Assembly: GCF_027409185.1 (NCBI RefSeq)
Contig: NC_084472.1
Location: 19,268,524-19,332,523 of the forward strand
Source: Cynocephalus volans
Taxonomy: Eukaryota; Chordata; Mammalia; Dermoptera; Cynocephalidae
Reading direction: 5' to 3'
Length of the DNA stretch: 64,000 nucleotides
Shown: positions 12,105-24,720 of the stretch, one piece after another
Layout: each line of letters begins with the position of its first letter
Numbering within the stretch: the stretch's first letter is position 1
The notes under the pieces: generated by a model
Seen by the model: only the letters and a program-made list of their open reading frames with translations
The model's database searches: none
What the model was told of the DNA's origin: nothing
Program-made: the position numbers and the translations under genes

Positions 12105-12450
12105 TGGAAGGTTGTATGTGGGTATGTGAGGGGTGAGAAGAGTAAAGATCAGGAGTTCAATGTTGGGCATACTAGGTTTGGGATGTCTATTAGACATTCC
12201 AGGGAAGTTATATTCACCATCATAGATTTGCTATTTAAAGCTCCAAGAATAAACGAAATGTAAAGAGAGAGTGTGTGTAGATTAGAGAAGAGATCCAAAA
12301 ACTGAGTTCTGGGTCATTTCAACATTAATAGATTGTGAAGAAGAGTAGGAATCAGTAAATGAAACAAAAATAGTGGCTGATGAGGTAGAAAATCAGAAAA
12401 GCCAAGTGATGAAAATGTTTTAAGGAAAACACATCAGCTCTGTCAAAGGC
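12105..12450 (+). repeat. Ancient interspersed repeat, family not assigned
   Basis: The block 'gggcatactaggtttgggatg', 'tctattagacattccaggg', 'gagatccaaaaactgagttctgg', 'gaaaagccaagtgatgaaaatg' matches a pattern I have seen many times in mammalian genomes, but I cannot name the family with confidence. No coding potential. Confidence 0.4.
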
Positions 12451-12604
12451 TGTTCTGCCTTTTCTTCCCAGGTCTGGTTTGGGACATTCTCTCACCACTT
12501 AATTGTGTTTTTTCCAAAGATGGTAGTTTGATATTCAATCCAAGGGCTTGTACATAAGAAACAATCATAATGGGATACACATGATTCTAATTCTGTGTGT
12601 GTGT

Positions 12605-12790
12605 GTGACTAGCTCCATCACTTCCCTACTAGCTGTGTAGCCTTGAGCAAATTACTTAACTTCTCTCAGTCCCAGTTTCCTTGTGTGTACAATAAGGATA
12701 ATAATACTGGACCTATCTCGTCATCTACTGTTAGAATTAAATGACTTTCTATATGTAATGACACACTATAAGATCTCAAGAACAATTCAT
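12605..12790 (+). mobile_element. MIR SINE fragment
   Basis: Central MIR landmarks: 'cactagctgtgtagccttgag'-type block near 12628-12650, 'caaattacttaacttctctc', 'cagtttccttgtg', 'aataaggataataatactgg', followed by 'agaattaaatga'. The order is that of the plus strand. Old and diverged. Confidence 0.85.
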
Positions 12791-14689
12791 TACTAGCTTC
12801 TTTGTGACATATGGGAATATGCCTATGACCTTATGGTCCCTCCCTCAGCTGCTGAAACTGAATATCTTCTTCTGCTGACTGCCCTTCCTACCTCTAGAAT
12901 GGTTTTATAAAGAAAATTTTACTCCAAATGCTGATATTCAGGAGGTAATGATTTGACTTGTTCTATGAGGCCTCCTTTAGAAAAAGGAAATATTTCTTAA
13001 ACAAGGTTGCTTTGGTACAAAGTGGGTGGGAAGGGAGGAGAGAGAAGAGAAAAAGAAAACTTATAAATGGGTCCATTTGGAGCAATGGAGATCAAAATAA
13101 TTCTTGGAAGGTAAAGGGAATGTAGCTTATAAATCAAAGCTTCTCCTTAAATCACAGCTCTTATCCCCTTTTCTTAGCTCCTGATCATCTGACCTCTTTC
13201 CACATCTTTTATCCCTACTAGCATTTCTCCCCTGTAACATGAAAAATGTTACAATTATTCTTCCAATTCCAAAAGCATGAAAACCCCCACATGGCATTTA
13301 TTTGCTTTGTATGTGATTATAATTTGGGGGTGGGGTTGATTAAGTTGTATTTCTTTTTGGGAGAAGAGAAGAGGAAAAAGGAATTGTAGGCAAAGAGGCT
13401 CATGAGATGAAACTGAGAGCCAGAATTCTAGAAAACTAAGGTGATTAATTCTTCCAGACAGTCTTCTCAACCTCTTTAGAGCTGGTTTCTTCAGTACACT
13501 CTTTGCTTACACCATTTGGGTTGAGTAATCAAGAGAAAAACTGAAGAAGAAAGTGCATTAAAAAATGTTTGATATGCTGTCAGATCACAGAAAGGGTAGA
13601 AAAGTCTTGAGTATGTCACAAAAGATAAATAAGCATCAAAAATTACATATTCTATAGTCCTATTCATTACAGTTTGAAAACTCAAACTTAATAGTGCTTA
13701 CCAGCTTACAGACTCCTGCTCATCCCAACTACTGACCCTAGCACAGTTTCTCTTTAGACCCTAAGATCACATAGCCGTTTATTCATTAGACTAAGGGAAC
13801 TCCTACAGCCCTGAGCGGGGATCACTGAAGTTGTGATCCCACCTTTCTCTGCCTTATCTCCATTATAAATCCAAGGTGTCTTTGGAGATAGATAGGTATC
13901 AAGTTACCTGACTTCTCTTAGCCATACAAGCATCTGGGAAATTACTCCTGATAATAAAATAAGAACAAGGTCCCAAAGATACAATGGACATATGCCAAGG
14001 TATGTTCCCCATTCTTATTTTTTCTTCTTAACACTTATCATTACTCCTAAAATACCAAAGGAGGAACAAAATGTCAAATAACATCATTATTATCAATCTC
14101 TTTGATTTTTAATATGGTGCCTGGGAATTCACACTCTAATACTATGGAGGTGTATAGAAAAGAGAACTAAAACATAGGCAACAGGAAAAACAGAGCAAAT
14201 AGCTACTTTTAGGATAAATACTTGTATGATGCAAGTGTCACGAAGCATTCACACTGGACTGCAGACCAGGGAGCATGACTTTGCCTATGATAGGCCACTC
14301 AGTAGGTCTAAAATTCCACAGTGATATTGGTAGCGTGTAACCACCTGTATGAGTTGAAACGTTCAGTTATACCAGAGCACACCTGTCTGCAAAATGACAC
14401 CCACATATTTCAAATCCCAAAAACCACTACAGACCCATAGAGAATAGAAATTTTGGGTCTAAATTATCTAACCTGGGCCAGATTTGTTATACCACTTAAC
14501 TATGATGTAAACTGCTTAAATACATTTATTTAGTTTGCCTTATTCTTCTTTAAAATTAAAAACAGAAAGTGATTATGTGAATGAGGTTAAAATACTATAT
14601 CCCAGAAGTTCCTACTGACCTCATTTCCTCTCAGCTGCTTTCAGCTGTAAAACACAAAAATATCTAACCCAGTGAAGACTATAAATCAT
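12791..14689. other. Unique intergenic sequence
   Basis: No gene, RNA or clear repeat seen. Short frames at 13255-13685 on the minus strand lack motifs. Confidence 0.5.
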
Positions 14690-15085
14690 TAACAGCTAGA
14701 TTGCTGTGTGTGACAGTCATGAAAATGCTCCTCTCAGACCTGTTAGAGAGGTTGCTGTAACTAACCAAGAGCCTCAGATTCTGTCCCTCTGGTCCAGCAC
14801 TACATTTGCCCCGAGGCCATACTTCCCATAGGCTGCTCCCAACCAGTGATGGAACACAGCAGAGGTGCTCAGGCAGGCCCATTCCAGCAACATGCAGGAC
14901 TCCTCAGTGACTTTGATTCGAGGACTCCCCATCAGCTTGGCCAGATCTGTCTTGGCACTGCACTGCAGTCTGAGACTCCTACTCAATCTTCCTTTCTTCC
15001 CTCTCTTCTTCCTCACTCTCTCTTGCTCCCTCCCCCAATAAATCTACCTCTTGGTGAACCTGAACTAATGCAACTGAAAACCTGA
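14690..15085 (+). mobile_element. Possible solo LTR
   Basis: A pyrimidine-rich run (14990-15035) is followed by 'cccaataaatctacctcttgg' and an end like 'gaacctgaactaatgca'. This matches the R-U5 end of several ERVL-class LTRs. No internal region or target duplication was identified, so the class and the 5' boundary are uncertain. Confidence 0.4.
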
Positions 15086-16089
15086 AGGAATGTGGAAGAA
15101 AGGTCTTTCATTTCCACTAGCAATTAGAATGTTTTAAAGCTATACAAGGGGATCAGAGACTTGTTGATTTCTTCATTTTTACTACAGTGCAGGCAACCCA
15201 CTAAGGAAAGCAGAATCTGAGGATGAATTTTAACAAACCCTGAAACAAAAATGGCTTTGTATCACAAAATTTGCATAAAATACAGCCAGGGCACAAAGGA
15301 ACTGATGCTGCCTCAGTGCCAAGGTAAATGAGCGTGCACTTTACTGTATCTTCTGTTTTGGTGCCAGTCACACAAATGGGATCTGCCCAGAGCTGGTCTT
15401 ACTTGTGTTCCTAACTTGTCTGAAAATGTTTAGAGATTGTCACTCCTAAATCAGCACTTTCAGTTTGGGTCTTGGTGCCAGCAACACCTTTAATTTTGTG
15501 GTTTCAATTCATCTGCTGTTGACTTGGCTGTTGATGCATGCAGCCTCACCCACAGAATAATAAACGGTTCTCCAGTTCTGGTGGAGTAAACCTAGGTTAG
15601 AAGCCATAGTTTGGTGGACTCTGCTCAGATGAGTCACATTCAGCCAGATTTGTGGTTGACTTAACCTAAAATAAAGTGCAATGATCTATTAAACTTTCCA
15701 GACATGTACAGGATTCTAGGAGTGGTTCAAAGTTAATTTGGATCCATAAAAGGTGTAGTTTTCTGGGAATCACCCAGAACAGAGGGATCCTAGGGTTATT
15801 CTTACTCTAGGTGACTAATGTACAAACCATTTAATATCTCTGAGCCTTCATTTCCTAATGGATATAATAATCCTTCCCTTTGAGAAGGTTGTGATATTTT
15901 ATATAATAGTATGGAGTTCCTTGAAATCCTTAATTGGAATAAGGGGGGAAAAGTTCTCATATGCACCATTTTTAATTTAAGTCAAAAGAATTTGATCAAA
16001 TCTTGAGGCTTAATTCATTAAGCTTTCTCAACTTAATTGATCTTATCTATGCTGAAGTCTCTTGAATACACATTTTATTGGCACGTTTT
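15086..16089. other. Mostly unique intergenic sequence
   Basis: No gene recognised. A weak MIR-like block lies near 15825-15905 ('aatatctctgagccttcatttcc', 'ggatataataatcc'). Confidence 0.45.
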
Positions 16090-16180
16090 ATTTTCTTTTT
16101 CTAGGGTATAGACTGTGCTTAGTATATTTTTGGCAGCAGTACCTAGCACAGTGATAGATATTTAATAAATGCACATCAAC
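16090..16180 (+). mobile_element. L2 3' end fragment
   Basis: The L2 terminal pattern is seen: 'gtatagactgtgcttag', 'cagcagtacctagcacagtg', 'atatttaataaatgca'. Short and diverged. Confidence 0.55.
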
Positions 16181-16194
16181 TTGCAGGAAGCAAT

Positions 16195-16330
16195 GTGGCA
16201 AAGTTAACAGAGTCACTGAGAATCTAGAGACCAGGATCCTAGTTCCACCTCTTCTGCTAGTGTATTATATAATCTTCCACAAATCACTTGACTTTAATTT
16301 TTTCTTCTGATATTAAGAACATTGTTGTTA
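16195..16330 (+). mobile_element. MIR SINE fragment
   Basis: 'gcaatgtggcaaagttaacag', 'gagaccaggatcctagttcc' and 'caaatcacttgac' occur in MIR order. Strongly diverged. Confidence 0.5.
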
Positions 16331-16499
16331 ATCATCTCTAAAGTAGCACTCAAGCTTTTTAAAAACCCAGCATAATTTGTGAAGTTGTTACTCTTTTATA
16401 TTGCTCTAATGATGAGACATTTTTTAAAAAAAGAAATATAGAGACATTTATAATTAAATGCTTTTCTATTTTATTTTTGTCAAAATTTGTACTGCTTTT

Positions 16500-16690
16500 T
16501 AAAGGCACTGTGGTATAATTCAAAGAGTACTAAACCCAGCTTCTAAAAATGGATTTGCTACTGACTACTTCGGGTAACTCATTTCACAGTTGTAAGACTC
16601 AGTTTTCTCATCTGTAAAATTAGGGTGTTAGATTAGATTAATTCTAAAGACTCTTCCTACTCAACCCAAGGTCTATTCTACTCCTAACAG
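16500..16690 (+). mobile_element. MIR SINE fragment
   Basis: 'gcactgtggtataattcaaag', 'ggtaactcatttcacagttg', 'ctcagttttctcatctgtaa' and 'aattagggtgttagattag' follow MIR order from the promoter part to the core. Confidence 0.65.
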
Positions 16691-16734
16691 TCTATAATTC
16701 TTCCAGGTGACATTTTAAAATGTCTGGAGGGATT

Positions 16735-17335
16735 TTTTTGTTTTTGTTTTTTGGGTTTTGTTTTGTTTTGTTTTCCTGATTATAGAGGTAATACCTGCTC
16801 ACTTAAAAATATTTAAAGAATACAAAAATATATTAAGTAAAAATTAAGAGTCCATCATAATGCTATCCCTTGGAAATTAGTGTCAACAGCTTGGTATATA
16901 ATCTTTCAAAGTTTTCTATGATATACTAACATAGATGTAATATTATATTATTATTTTACAAAAATGAGATCATGTCATACATTTATATTCATTTTTTATT
17001 TAATACTACATCATGAACATCTTTCAACTGGATATATGTAGCTCTATCTCATTCTTTTTCATGACTCTGTTCCATTGAGTGGATGTAACCAGTTTATTTA
17101 CCTACTTCCTATTAATGAAATTTAAATCATTTAAAAAATTTTATAATGAGTATCCTGGATCATCCAAAGGCATCTTTGCTTATCTATTTTTGTACAACTT
17201 TGAAAGTATTTCTTTAAGGTAAATCCCTAAAAATGGAATTTCTGAATGAAACAGTACAATTTCATATGTAGGGCCAAACTGCTGTGGAAAGAAGTGTTGT
17301 CAATTTACATTCACACAAACAATACATGAGATAAA
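16735..17335 (-). mobile_element. Old L1M 3' fragment
   Basis: The antisense of an L1M ORF2 end and 3' UTR is recognised by 'ttacaaaaatgagatcatgtc', 'catcatgaacatctttcaac', 'ttccattgagtggatgtaacc', 'aatccctaaaaatggaatttc' and 'aaactgctgtggaaagaagtg'. A (TTTTG)-rich stretch at its low-coordinate end (16737-16772) is the reverse of an A-rich tail. 5'-truncated and old. Confidence 0.7.
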
Positions 17336-17994
17336 ATCACTAGGTGGTACCTAAGCATGCTAATTCAGACTTATGTGGCAAAAATTGGAGAGGCTTATTG
17401 TCTAGTTTGGGCTTTACCCCAAAATAAATCTAGATTACTACAGATATAGAGGACATCAGACCTTAAGTCAAGTCTGGCTTGGTTCACCATCAGACCTATC
17501 ACATGCAGTCCCAGAAAACAGTACTAGTAGTGCCAGTGTATGGAAGTAACAGACAAGTGAGTTTGGGCCCAATAGAAGGACAAAACTTTCTAGCAATCAG
17601 AATTTTCCCATAGAAGAGTGTGTTGCCTATTAATTCATGAGAACCCTGTCACTATAGTATAAATGGTGATCAACCAAAGGCTGAATGACTTTTTGTCAAT
17701 AACTAATTGGACCTGATGACTTCTAAAGTTTTCTTCAGATTCTAAGGCTCAAAGACACCCAGATTTGAAGGCAAGAATTGGGTTAAATCTTCCCAAAGGC
17801 ACTTGCCTCCCTAGACCCTTTTATATCAGAATAACGGGGGTTGGGGGGAGTTTGTTTTTTCTTTGTTTGTTTGTTTTTAACAGTTTTTATGTCTTTTATA
17901 TCCTCCATAATGGAATATTTCATTAAGTTAGTTTTTATAAGTCTAGTAACATCCTCTTTTAGAGTTCAATGTCAATATTTCTATTTCCATTAAC
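17336..17994. other. Unique intergenic sequence
   Basis: No gene or repeat family recognised, apart from a (TTTG) run near 17852-17876. Confidence 0.5.
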
Positions 17995-18115
17995 TTATTC
18001 AATAAATATTTATTGATCCCCTACTATGTACCAGGCAGAGTAGCAGATGCTGAGGATCTGATAATGAACAAAATAGATAATTCCTACCCTCATGGAATTT
18101 ATGGATTGTGCTTGT
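17995..18115. repeat. Ancient interspersed repeat, family not assigned
   Basis: 'attcaataaatatttattgat', 'ctactatgtaccaggcag', 'aatgaacaaaatagataa', 'ccctcatggaatttatgg' is a pattern common in mammalian genomes. I cannot tell which old family it belongs to. Confidence 0.45.
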
Positions 18116-19954
18116 AAACATAGGTTATATTTTCAGAAAGCCATAAAATATTTATTTTAACTGTCTATGAAATTAATCAGATAGTCTGTCTTCAAATATG
18201 TTCATTAAGAAAATCAGAAACATGAGACATATTTTAAAACCATTTCTCACTGCTGGTATTTTCAGTAAACATAAAGCAAAACAGAGAGCAGAAATAATTA
18301 CCTAAGCATTTGAGGCAAAGGTAAGACCTGAAGTAATTATCTAATCCAAAAGTAAAACAAAGAAACACAGTTACTCTGATTGTCCAGGGAATTGCATCTG
18401 TATTCCACTTCATCTATGGGTGCATCATCACAGGCCCAAATTCTAAGATTAGAAACCTCTGAATATTCTAAGGTCATGATGATTTTTATGGCCCTAAACT
18501 AATGTCACATTTCTTCTGATAGAAAGGCTATAGAAACAAGAGAAAACAAAGAGAGAATGGTTCACAGGATGGCTTAGGTTTAATTGTATGTGTTTATAAA
18601 GAAAAAGTGCCAACTACACCACATGTTTCAAGGGGGAAAATATCATAAAGAAATTTCCCAAAGAAATCCCTGAGCCAAAACCCTTTCTTAGGTAAAAATA
18701 TCATCATCTCAGGGCACATTCCCCTTCTGTCATGCATGGATGAGCAGACCACTTCCTGTTGAAAGTTCATTCTGAAAATCAAATGTCCCCCTGGTAAGCC
18801 TAGCTTCCCATGAAGGCAGGACAGAGTAAATAAAATCATCCTTACTTTCAGTTACATTTCTTTACTTAGATAGGATCTAGAATGTTCAGGGAACAAGAAT
18901 CCTTTGAAAAATTCTAGTTCTTTGAAATAGAGCCCCACTAGTTAAACTTGGCAAAAGGTTTTGAACTCATGTTCTTAAAATACTCAGTGAGAAATTTTTT
19001 ATAGCTCAGGAGATTTTTAAAAAATTAATCAATTATTTCTTTACAAGTTTCCCAACCTGACATTCAGTGCAAACCATTACCTTTAACCCTATGATCCAGA
19101 TGTATCCCTGATAATTTGTAACTAGTAAAGCCATAGGGAAATCATCCTTCTACAATTCGGAAGTTAACACATTTGGTGTTTAATTTTTACTTTAGACATT
19201 AATTCCTTTCTTCTTATTACCCTCAGGGAGAATCTTATATCCTGATATGCAATGTACACTTTGACTTTTCTTTTGTTGCAACAAGTGAAATTACCAATTT
19301 CAGACCTTTTTTGACCTATAAAAACTGCAATTTTACTCGGCTCAACTCTAGCAAGGTCTCATCTCTCTAGACCTTTTTCTTCATCTGTAACTTGAGGATG
19401 TTGAACAAGATAGGCTCAAAGGCCCTAGGTCTAGTATTCTGTGATCCTAAGAGTTGCAGGATGACATTCACACATAGATACACAGGGGAATGCATGCACA
19501 AGTTCCATTTGCTATTATAATCTCACTAAATAAGGAAAAAAATTAATTCATTTAACAAGTATTTATTGAGCATCTACTTTGGGCAAGATCCTATTAAAGA
19601 GGTACTTTTATGATACAGAAATGCTAGAGTTTATTAGGCTATTAATGGAGAGAAATACTCCTTGAGCTTTGAGCGAGATTTAATTTTGCATATGTCAAAG
19701 AGTTGGTCATGCTTAGGATTCTAAGAAGAACGCTTAATAATTACAGTCATAACTTTCTTCCAATGCCCTGGCCTGAGTCTATGAATAAGAAGGGAACAAG
19801 CTGCACCACAAGAGTTTCACAATTTCTTTCAGGCACTTAATTCATTATAAAGGGAAATTTATGAAATTATAAATGTGCCAGATTCTCCCAGGGTAGTTAC
19901 TCACATTCAGAGTAAGTGATAAACTACTAAAAGTGCATTAACTCTTTTAGTCAA
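18116..19954. other. Unique intergenic sequence
   Basis: No gene recognised. An 81-codon minus-strand frame (18839-18594) has no known motif. A short old repeat scrap ('caagtatttattgagcatctac') lies near 19555-19580. Confidence 0.5.
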
Positions 19955-20520
19955 TAAATCATTTATTCCACAAACATTGCCTGGGGGTTTATTATTTCAG
20001 GCACTGGGTAAGGATTCAATATATGGAAATAAACAGTCCCTCTCTTCAAGGAGCTCACATTCTATTGAACAAAATAGATAAGCAAATACTTTCACTACCT
20101 TGTCACAATTATGGAAAAAGCTCTATAGTGACATAATGTATCAGGGAAGAGAAATCAGAGGGCTTTTTTCACAAAGAAGGTGACATCTGAATTGGAATTT
20201 GAAGATATGAGAAGGAATTCACCATGGGTAGGGGAGAGGGGCAATGGAGAAAGGAATGGATACTACGAGCTAATTGAATAGGATGTGCAAAATATGAAGA
20301 CCTGAAAGAATATTCTATATTCAGAGAAAGGTGAGAACACCTATAGAGTGTAAGGCAAAGATGTTAACAGAAAATAAAATCAATACAGCAGATTAGGACC
20401 AGCTCTTGAAGTCCTAAAGGCCAGCTGAAGAACATGAATTCCGTTTCGTATGTAATAGAGAAACACTGGTCAGCCTTTAAGCAGGAAAACAGCATGATCA
20501 AATGTGAAAAATTTGGAAGA
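19955..20520. repeat. Ancient interspersed repeat, same pattern as 17995
   Basis: 'tcatttattccacaaacattg', 'ctcttcaaggagctcacattc', 'acaaagaaggtgacatctga', 'aggtgagaacacctatagag' and 'aaaacagcatgatcaaatgt' appear in an order I recognise from longer copies elsewhere in mammals. Family name not assigned; no coding potential. Confidence 0.45.
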
Positions 20521-20654
20521 TCATCAAATTACAGTGTGGAGGTTGGTTTGAAAGGGAAGTAATTGGGATTGGAGTAGTCAAGATCAGCTGAAAGGCCATA
20601 CTAACAGTATGCAAAAGAGATGAGGATTTCCACAAAAAAAGATTTTCCACAATA

Positions 20655-21455
20655 CAGATCCCTTTACCATCCACCCTTTATGTTGTAGTTGTCATATATT
20701 ACATCTACGTACATTAAAAACCTATCAGATAATGTTATCATGTTTCCTTTCAGCTATCAAATGTACTTTAAAGAACTTAAAAGGAGAAAAATAGTCTATT
20801 ATATTTACCCAGATATTTGTCATTTTGCTCTTCCTTCATTCCTGATGCTCCGAATTTCCTTCTGGTATCATTTACTTTCTGTGTAAAGAATTTCATTAAG
20901 TAATTCTTTTAGATCAGGACTATGGGTAATTAATTATATTAGTTATCCTTCATCTGAGAATGCCTTTATTTAACCTTCATTCCTGAAGGATATTTTCTCT
21001 GGATATAGAATTCAGGTTGACAGTTCTTTATGCTGTTCCACTATCATCTGGCATAAACAGTTTCTGACAAGAAAACAGTAGCCATTTGAACAATATATCA
21101 TTTTTCTCCTCCTGCTTCAAATCATTTTCTTTGTCTTTAGCTTTAGATTTAGCAACTTAATTGTGATATGTCTGGGCATAGATTTCTTTGGTTGTGTCCC
21201 ATTTAGGATTCACCAGACTTCATGAATCTATAGATTTATGTCTTTCACCAAATTTGAAACTTTCAGCCTTTATTGAAATAACATTTCTTCCCCACGTTAT
21301 TTCTCCTTTTATTCTGAGAATTTAATCTAATAACATAAATATGAAGTCTTTGAATACTATCCCACCCATCTCTGGAGCTCTGTTCATTTTTTAAAGTCTT
21401 TTTTCTTTCTTTTTCAGATTGGATAATTTCTTTCTTTCATTTATTTATTTATTTA

Positions 21456-21499
<44 letters not shown>

Positions 21500-22340
21500 T
21501 TTGCAACTGGTCAGTACGGGGATCTGAACCTGTGACCCTGGCACTCTAACCAACTGAGCTAACTGGCCAGTCCCCTCAGAATGGATAATTTTTACTGCTC
21601 TATCTTCACATTCACTGATTCCTCTTTCTGTCATCTCCATTCTGCTATTAAGCCCATTTTGAAAATGTTTTCTTATACACTGTATTTTTCAGTTTTAAAA
21701 TTTCCATTTAGTTCTTTATATTATCCATTTCTTTGTTAAGACTTTCTATTTTTCCATTATTTTCAAGAATGTATGCCCTTACTTTTTTGAGCATGTTTTA
21801 TCAGATAATTATAATCCCTGTGACACATTGGGATTGGCATCTGTTGATTCTTATGCAAGTTGAGATTTTCCTGGTGTTCAGCTCTGTTCCATGTGTGTAC
21901 CATCCAATGACAAGTCTGAAACTCAGGCTGTGTTCTATTCCTTATTTCAGTTCCCAAAGTCTTTGGTATGCTGTTTAGGATCAGATCTGTGCCTGCATAA
22001 GTCAAGGGTGAGCCTAGGAGTTCATAGACAACTATATGGCTTTTCTTCCCAGGCAACCCCCACTCTGTGTCTCTCTGGTACTTCTGGTATACTGGGCTCT
22101 CTTTTCAATTTTCTTTTCAGGAAGCTGGACTTCTCTCCTACACATTTCCTGAGACTAAACCCTCTCTAAAACCAAACAGCAAGATAACAGGGGGAGGAAG
22201 GGAGCAACACGGGTTCTCTCCACCCTTTTGGGACCATGGCTCCTCCAATCAGAGATGATGTTCCCTTCCTTCAGTTAAAACTGAGGTGGTGAGGGCTCCA
22301 GCTGCTGCTGTTCTTGCTGCCACTGCCCCTACCACAGTCT
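20655..22340 (-). mobile_element. Old L1M, ORF1 and 5' UTR part
   Basis: The antisense of an L1M ORF1/5' UTR is recognised by comparison with 35230-35620 and 38278-40980. Shared blocks include 'ggatatagaattcaggttgac' (about 21000), 'aattgtgatatgtctgggca' (about 21160), 'tcttcacattcactgattcc' and 'ggattggcatctgttgattc'. It is split by a SINE at 21430-21576. All frames are broken. The L1M probably continued downstream originally but only this part remains. Confidence 0.75.
21430..21576 (-). mobile_element. tRNA-Ile-like SINE monomer (CYN-like)
   Basis: On the minus strand it reads GGGACTGGCCAGTTAGCTCA (A box), 'GTTGGTTAGAGTGCC', then the B box GGTTCAGATCCCC and 'GTACTGACCAG', followed by a tail of (AAGT)n and (AAAT)n repeats. 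The anticodon arm has lost several bases against the other copies. A 15-bp duplication (cagattggataattt at 21415-21429, cagaatggataattt at 21577-21591) flanks it, one mismatch. Confidence 0.9.
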
Positions 22341-24574
22341 ACATTTTTCCGTGAACTTTGAAGTACGCTTATAGTTTTAGAAGTTTGTGCCACTGTCTAG
22401 TATTTTGAATCACTCCATAATGATGAAATCATTTAAAGAAATTTTTCTTTTTATGTGCCTAGTTTTCCAATGCTATTTACACTTATTAAATCTTAAGACC
22501 TTCATGGCCTTTCATAAAATGAAAATTCCATGAAAGAAATATTGGCAGGAGCCACTTCTCCCAAAAGGCATATTTCATATCTGCCCCAATAAAGTGCTTA
22601 CACTTTGAGAACAGAAATCACATCGTTGTTGATATATGCTAAAAGGCCAAGTGTAATGCCTAGCAAATAGAACTGCCAAAGATAGAAAGAAATATGAATA
22701 ATAAACCTGGACATCAAAAAAGACACGTAAAGGCAGACCATGTAGAAAGAGTCAATAGGAGCAGATTTCGTATATTACAAGGCATGATGGAATTGGCTAG
22801 AAATAGGGAGGAGAAGTTAAATAAAATTTACCTATTGTCTTAAGGATATGGTAGAAAAAGAAGAATGACTGCAAATGAACAAAACTGGCTTCTCAGAGAA
22901 CAAAATTTATAATTTTGTCTTAGCATATCAACCTGATGATAATAGTTTAATAAAACCTCTGTTTGTTCATCGACTTTTAGAAGTTAGAAATACAGCACAT
23001 TTTTTACTATGTAAACCATTCCTTATCCTATAAAACTTTGATGGATAGCACAGATATTAATAGGTTTGTACAAACTTTTCCCAAGGCTCCCTCTCACTCT
23101 GCAATGTGAAAGACAAATATTGTCTGCAATGAAGACACCAAATATATACTGTATATCCCAATAGATACTTGTGGAACTATAATATGAAAAATTGCTGAAA
23201 GGGGAAGATGAGTTACCACCAGTCACTCAAATTGAAGGGAGGGAAGTGTCACAGCAAGAATGTATATGAAAAGCTCACAAACAACTATGAAGGTTGAGAT
23301 CACAACTTGCAAATTTAGGGATTTTAGAATGAACTAGCTACCTGATACACGGGTAGGAAGCTAAGACTTAGCAGAGGGATGATAGGTTTATAAGCGGAGT
23401 AAGTTTCCTAGAAAAACGTACACAGATTCCTCTTTGTGAAGCTGATGAAGTAGTCTGCTCCCACACCACTTAGAGTCCATCCATTTTCTTTTTAGGATTT
23501 ACTCAGTACCTAGAATGGTACACACATTAGAATGGTGCACATAGTAAATTCTCAGTATAAGAGAATCTAATCTAGTTTTTTTGTAGTCATATTATGTACA
23601 TCTGTTGATTTGATTCGATTTAAAGTATCCCAGTAGATTTTCTCTAAAATACACAAAGAATAGAATATGAAGTTTATAATCTACTGTCAGTCCTAAATAC
23701 ACTATTTTCCTTGCTTTAATCACCAACACAGTGCTTTTGAATATAATGGCCAGTTAATAAATGCTGAAGGATGAAGGTATGTATGAATGAATTAGCCAGA
23801 CTATAACCCTTAACGAAGGAAAGGAACTGGTCAATTCTTTCTTGTGGCTCCCTGCACCAAACTTTGAGGGCCAGTATGCCCACAATGAAAGAACACCATC
23901 TGAATGAAGCTTCACAATTCCTCTCTTATTACCACTGGGCTTCTGGCATCCAGCACATCTTGGTGTCCTAGTGTTAAGGAATGCATTCTGAGCCTCTGCC
24001 GGCACAGGCATGTCACAGTGATGCTTCTAAAACAAACTGGAGCTCAGGTTTGTTTCAAGTCTTCACTTGCTTTTGATGGAAGGTGTGCTGGCAGCTGTTG
24101 TCATCATTAGCCTTGTGGCAATACTTTTTTCCTTATGTGTCTTATGTCTCATATTAAAGCTTAAAGCTCGTTAAATAGGGAGGGACTTTGGAATATATGC
24201 CAATGTCAAACAGTAAAGTTTTTATTTTCTCCTGTTATAACAGCATTAAAGGTCTGAATTTCCAAATTTCAGCCCCTAACACAACTCAGGATTTTAAATT
24301 AGATAATGAGAACAGGAGAATACCAATTCCTTCTCCTGACTTTATGATCTTTACCAGAGAACTAGTAGATGAAAGATTTAGAGACCGCTAGGCACTTGGG
24401 TGTGGAATTCTCCTGTAATCCTGGCATTTAAGGAATGAGTGAGCTGTCCACCCATGGTTCTGTATAACCTAGAGAGTCAAGATATCTGAATCTGTATGCT
24501 CAACCCAAAACAGTCTTCTGTGGCATTAACATTTTCCTAGCCTTGACCCAAGTGACATTTTTAAAAATCCACGT
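22341..24574. other. Mostly unique intergenic sequence
   Basis: No gene recognised. Weak L2 3'-end-like scraps occur near 22595-22680 and 23495-23565. Frames of 60-85 codons near 23750-24110 on both strands overlap and carry no motif. Confidence 0.45.
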
Positions 24575-24720
24575 AACTATTATTGAGCACTTACTATGTG
24601 CCAGGCAATATCTTAAGTGCTTTAAATCATAAAATGTTCACAAAACACTCTGAGGTAGATATTTACCTCCATTTTACAGACAAGAAAACCTAAGATTAAA
24701 GAGGTAACTTGTTCAAATTT
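24575..24720 (-). mobile_element. MIR SINE fragment
   Basis: Reverse MIR 3' half: 'tattgagcacttactatgtgc', 'caggcaatatcttaagtgc', 'ctgaggtagatatttacctcc', 'attttacagacaagaaaacc'. One of the best preserved MIR copies in the window. Confidence 0.85.
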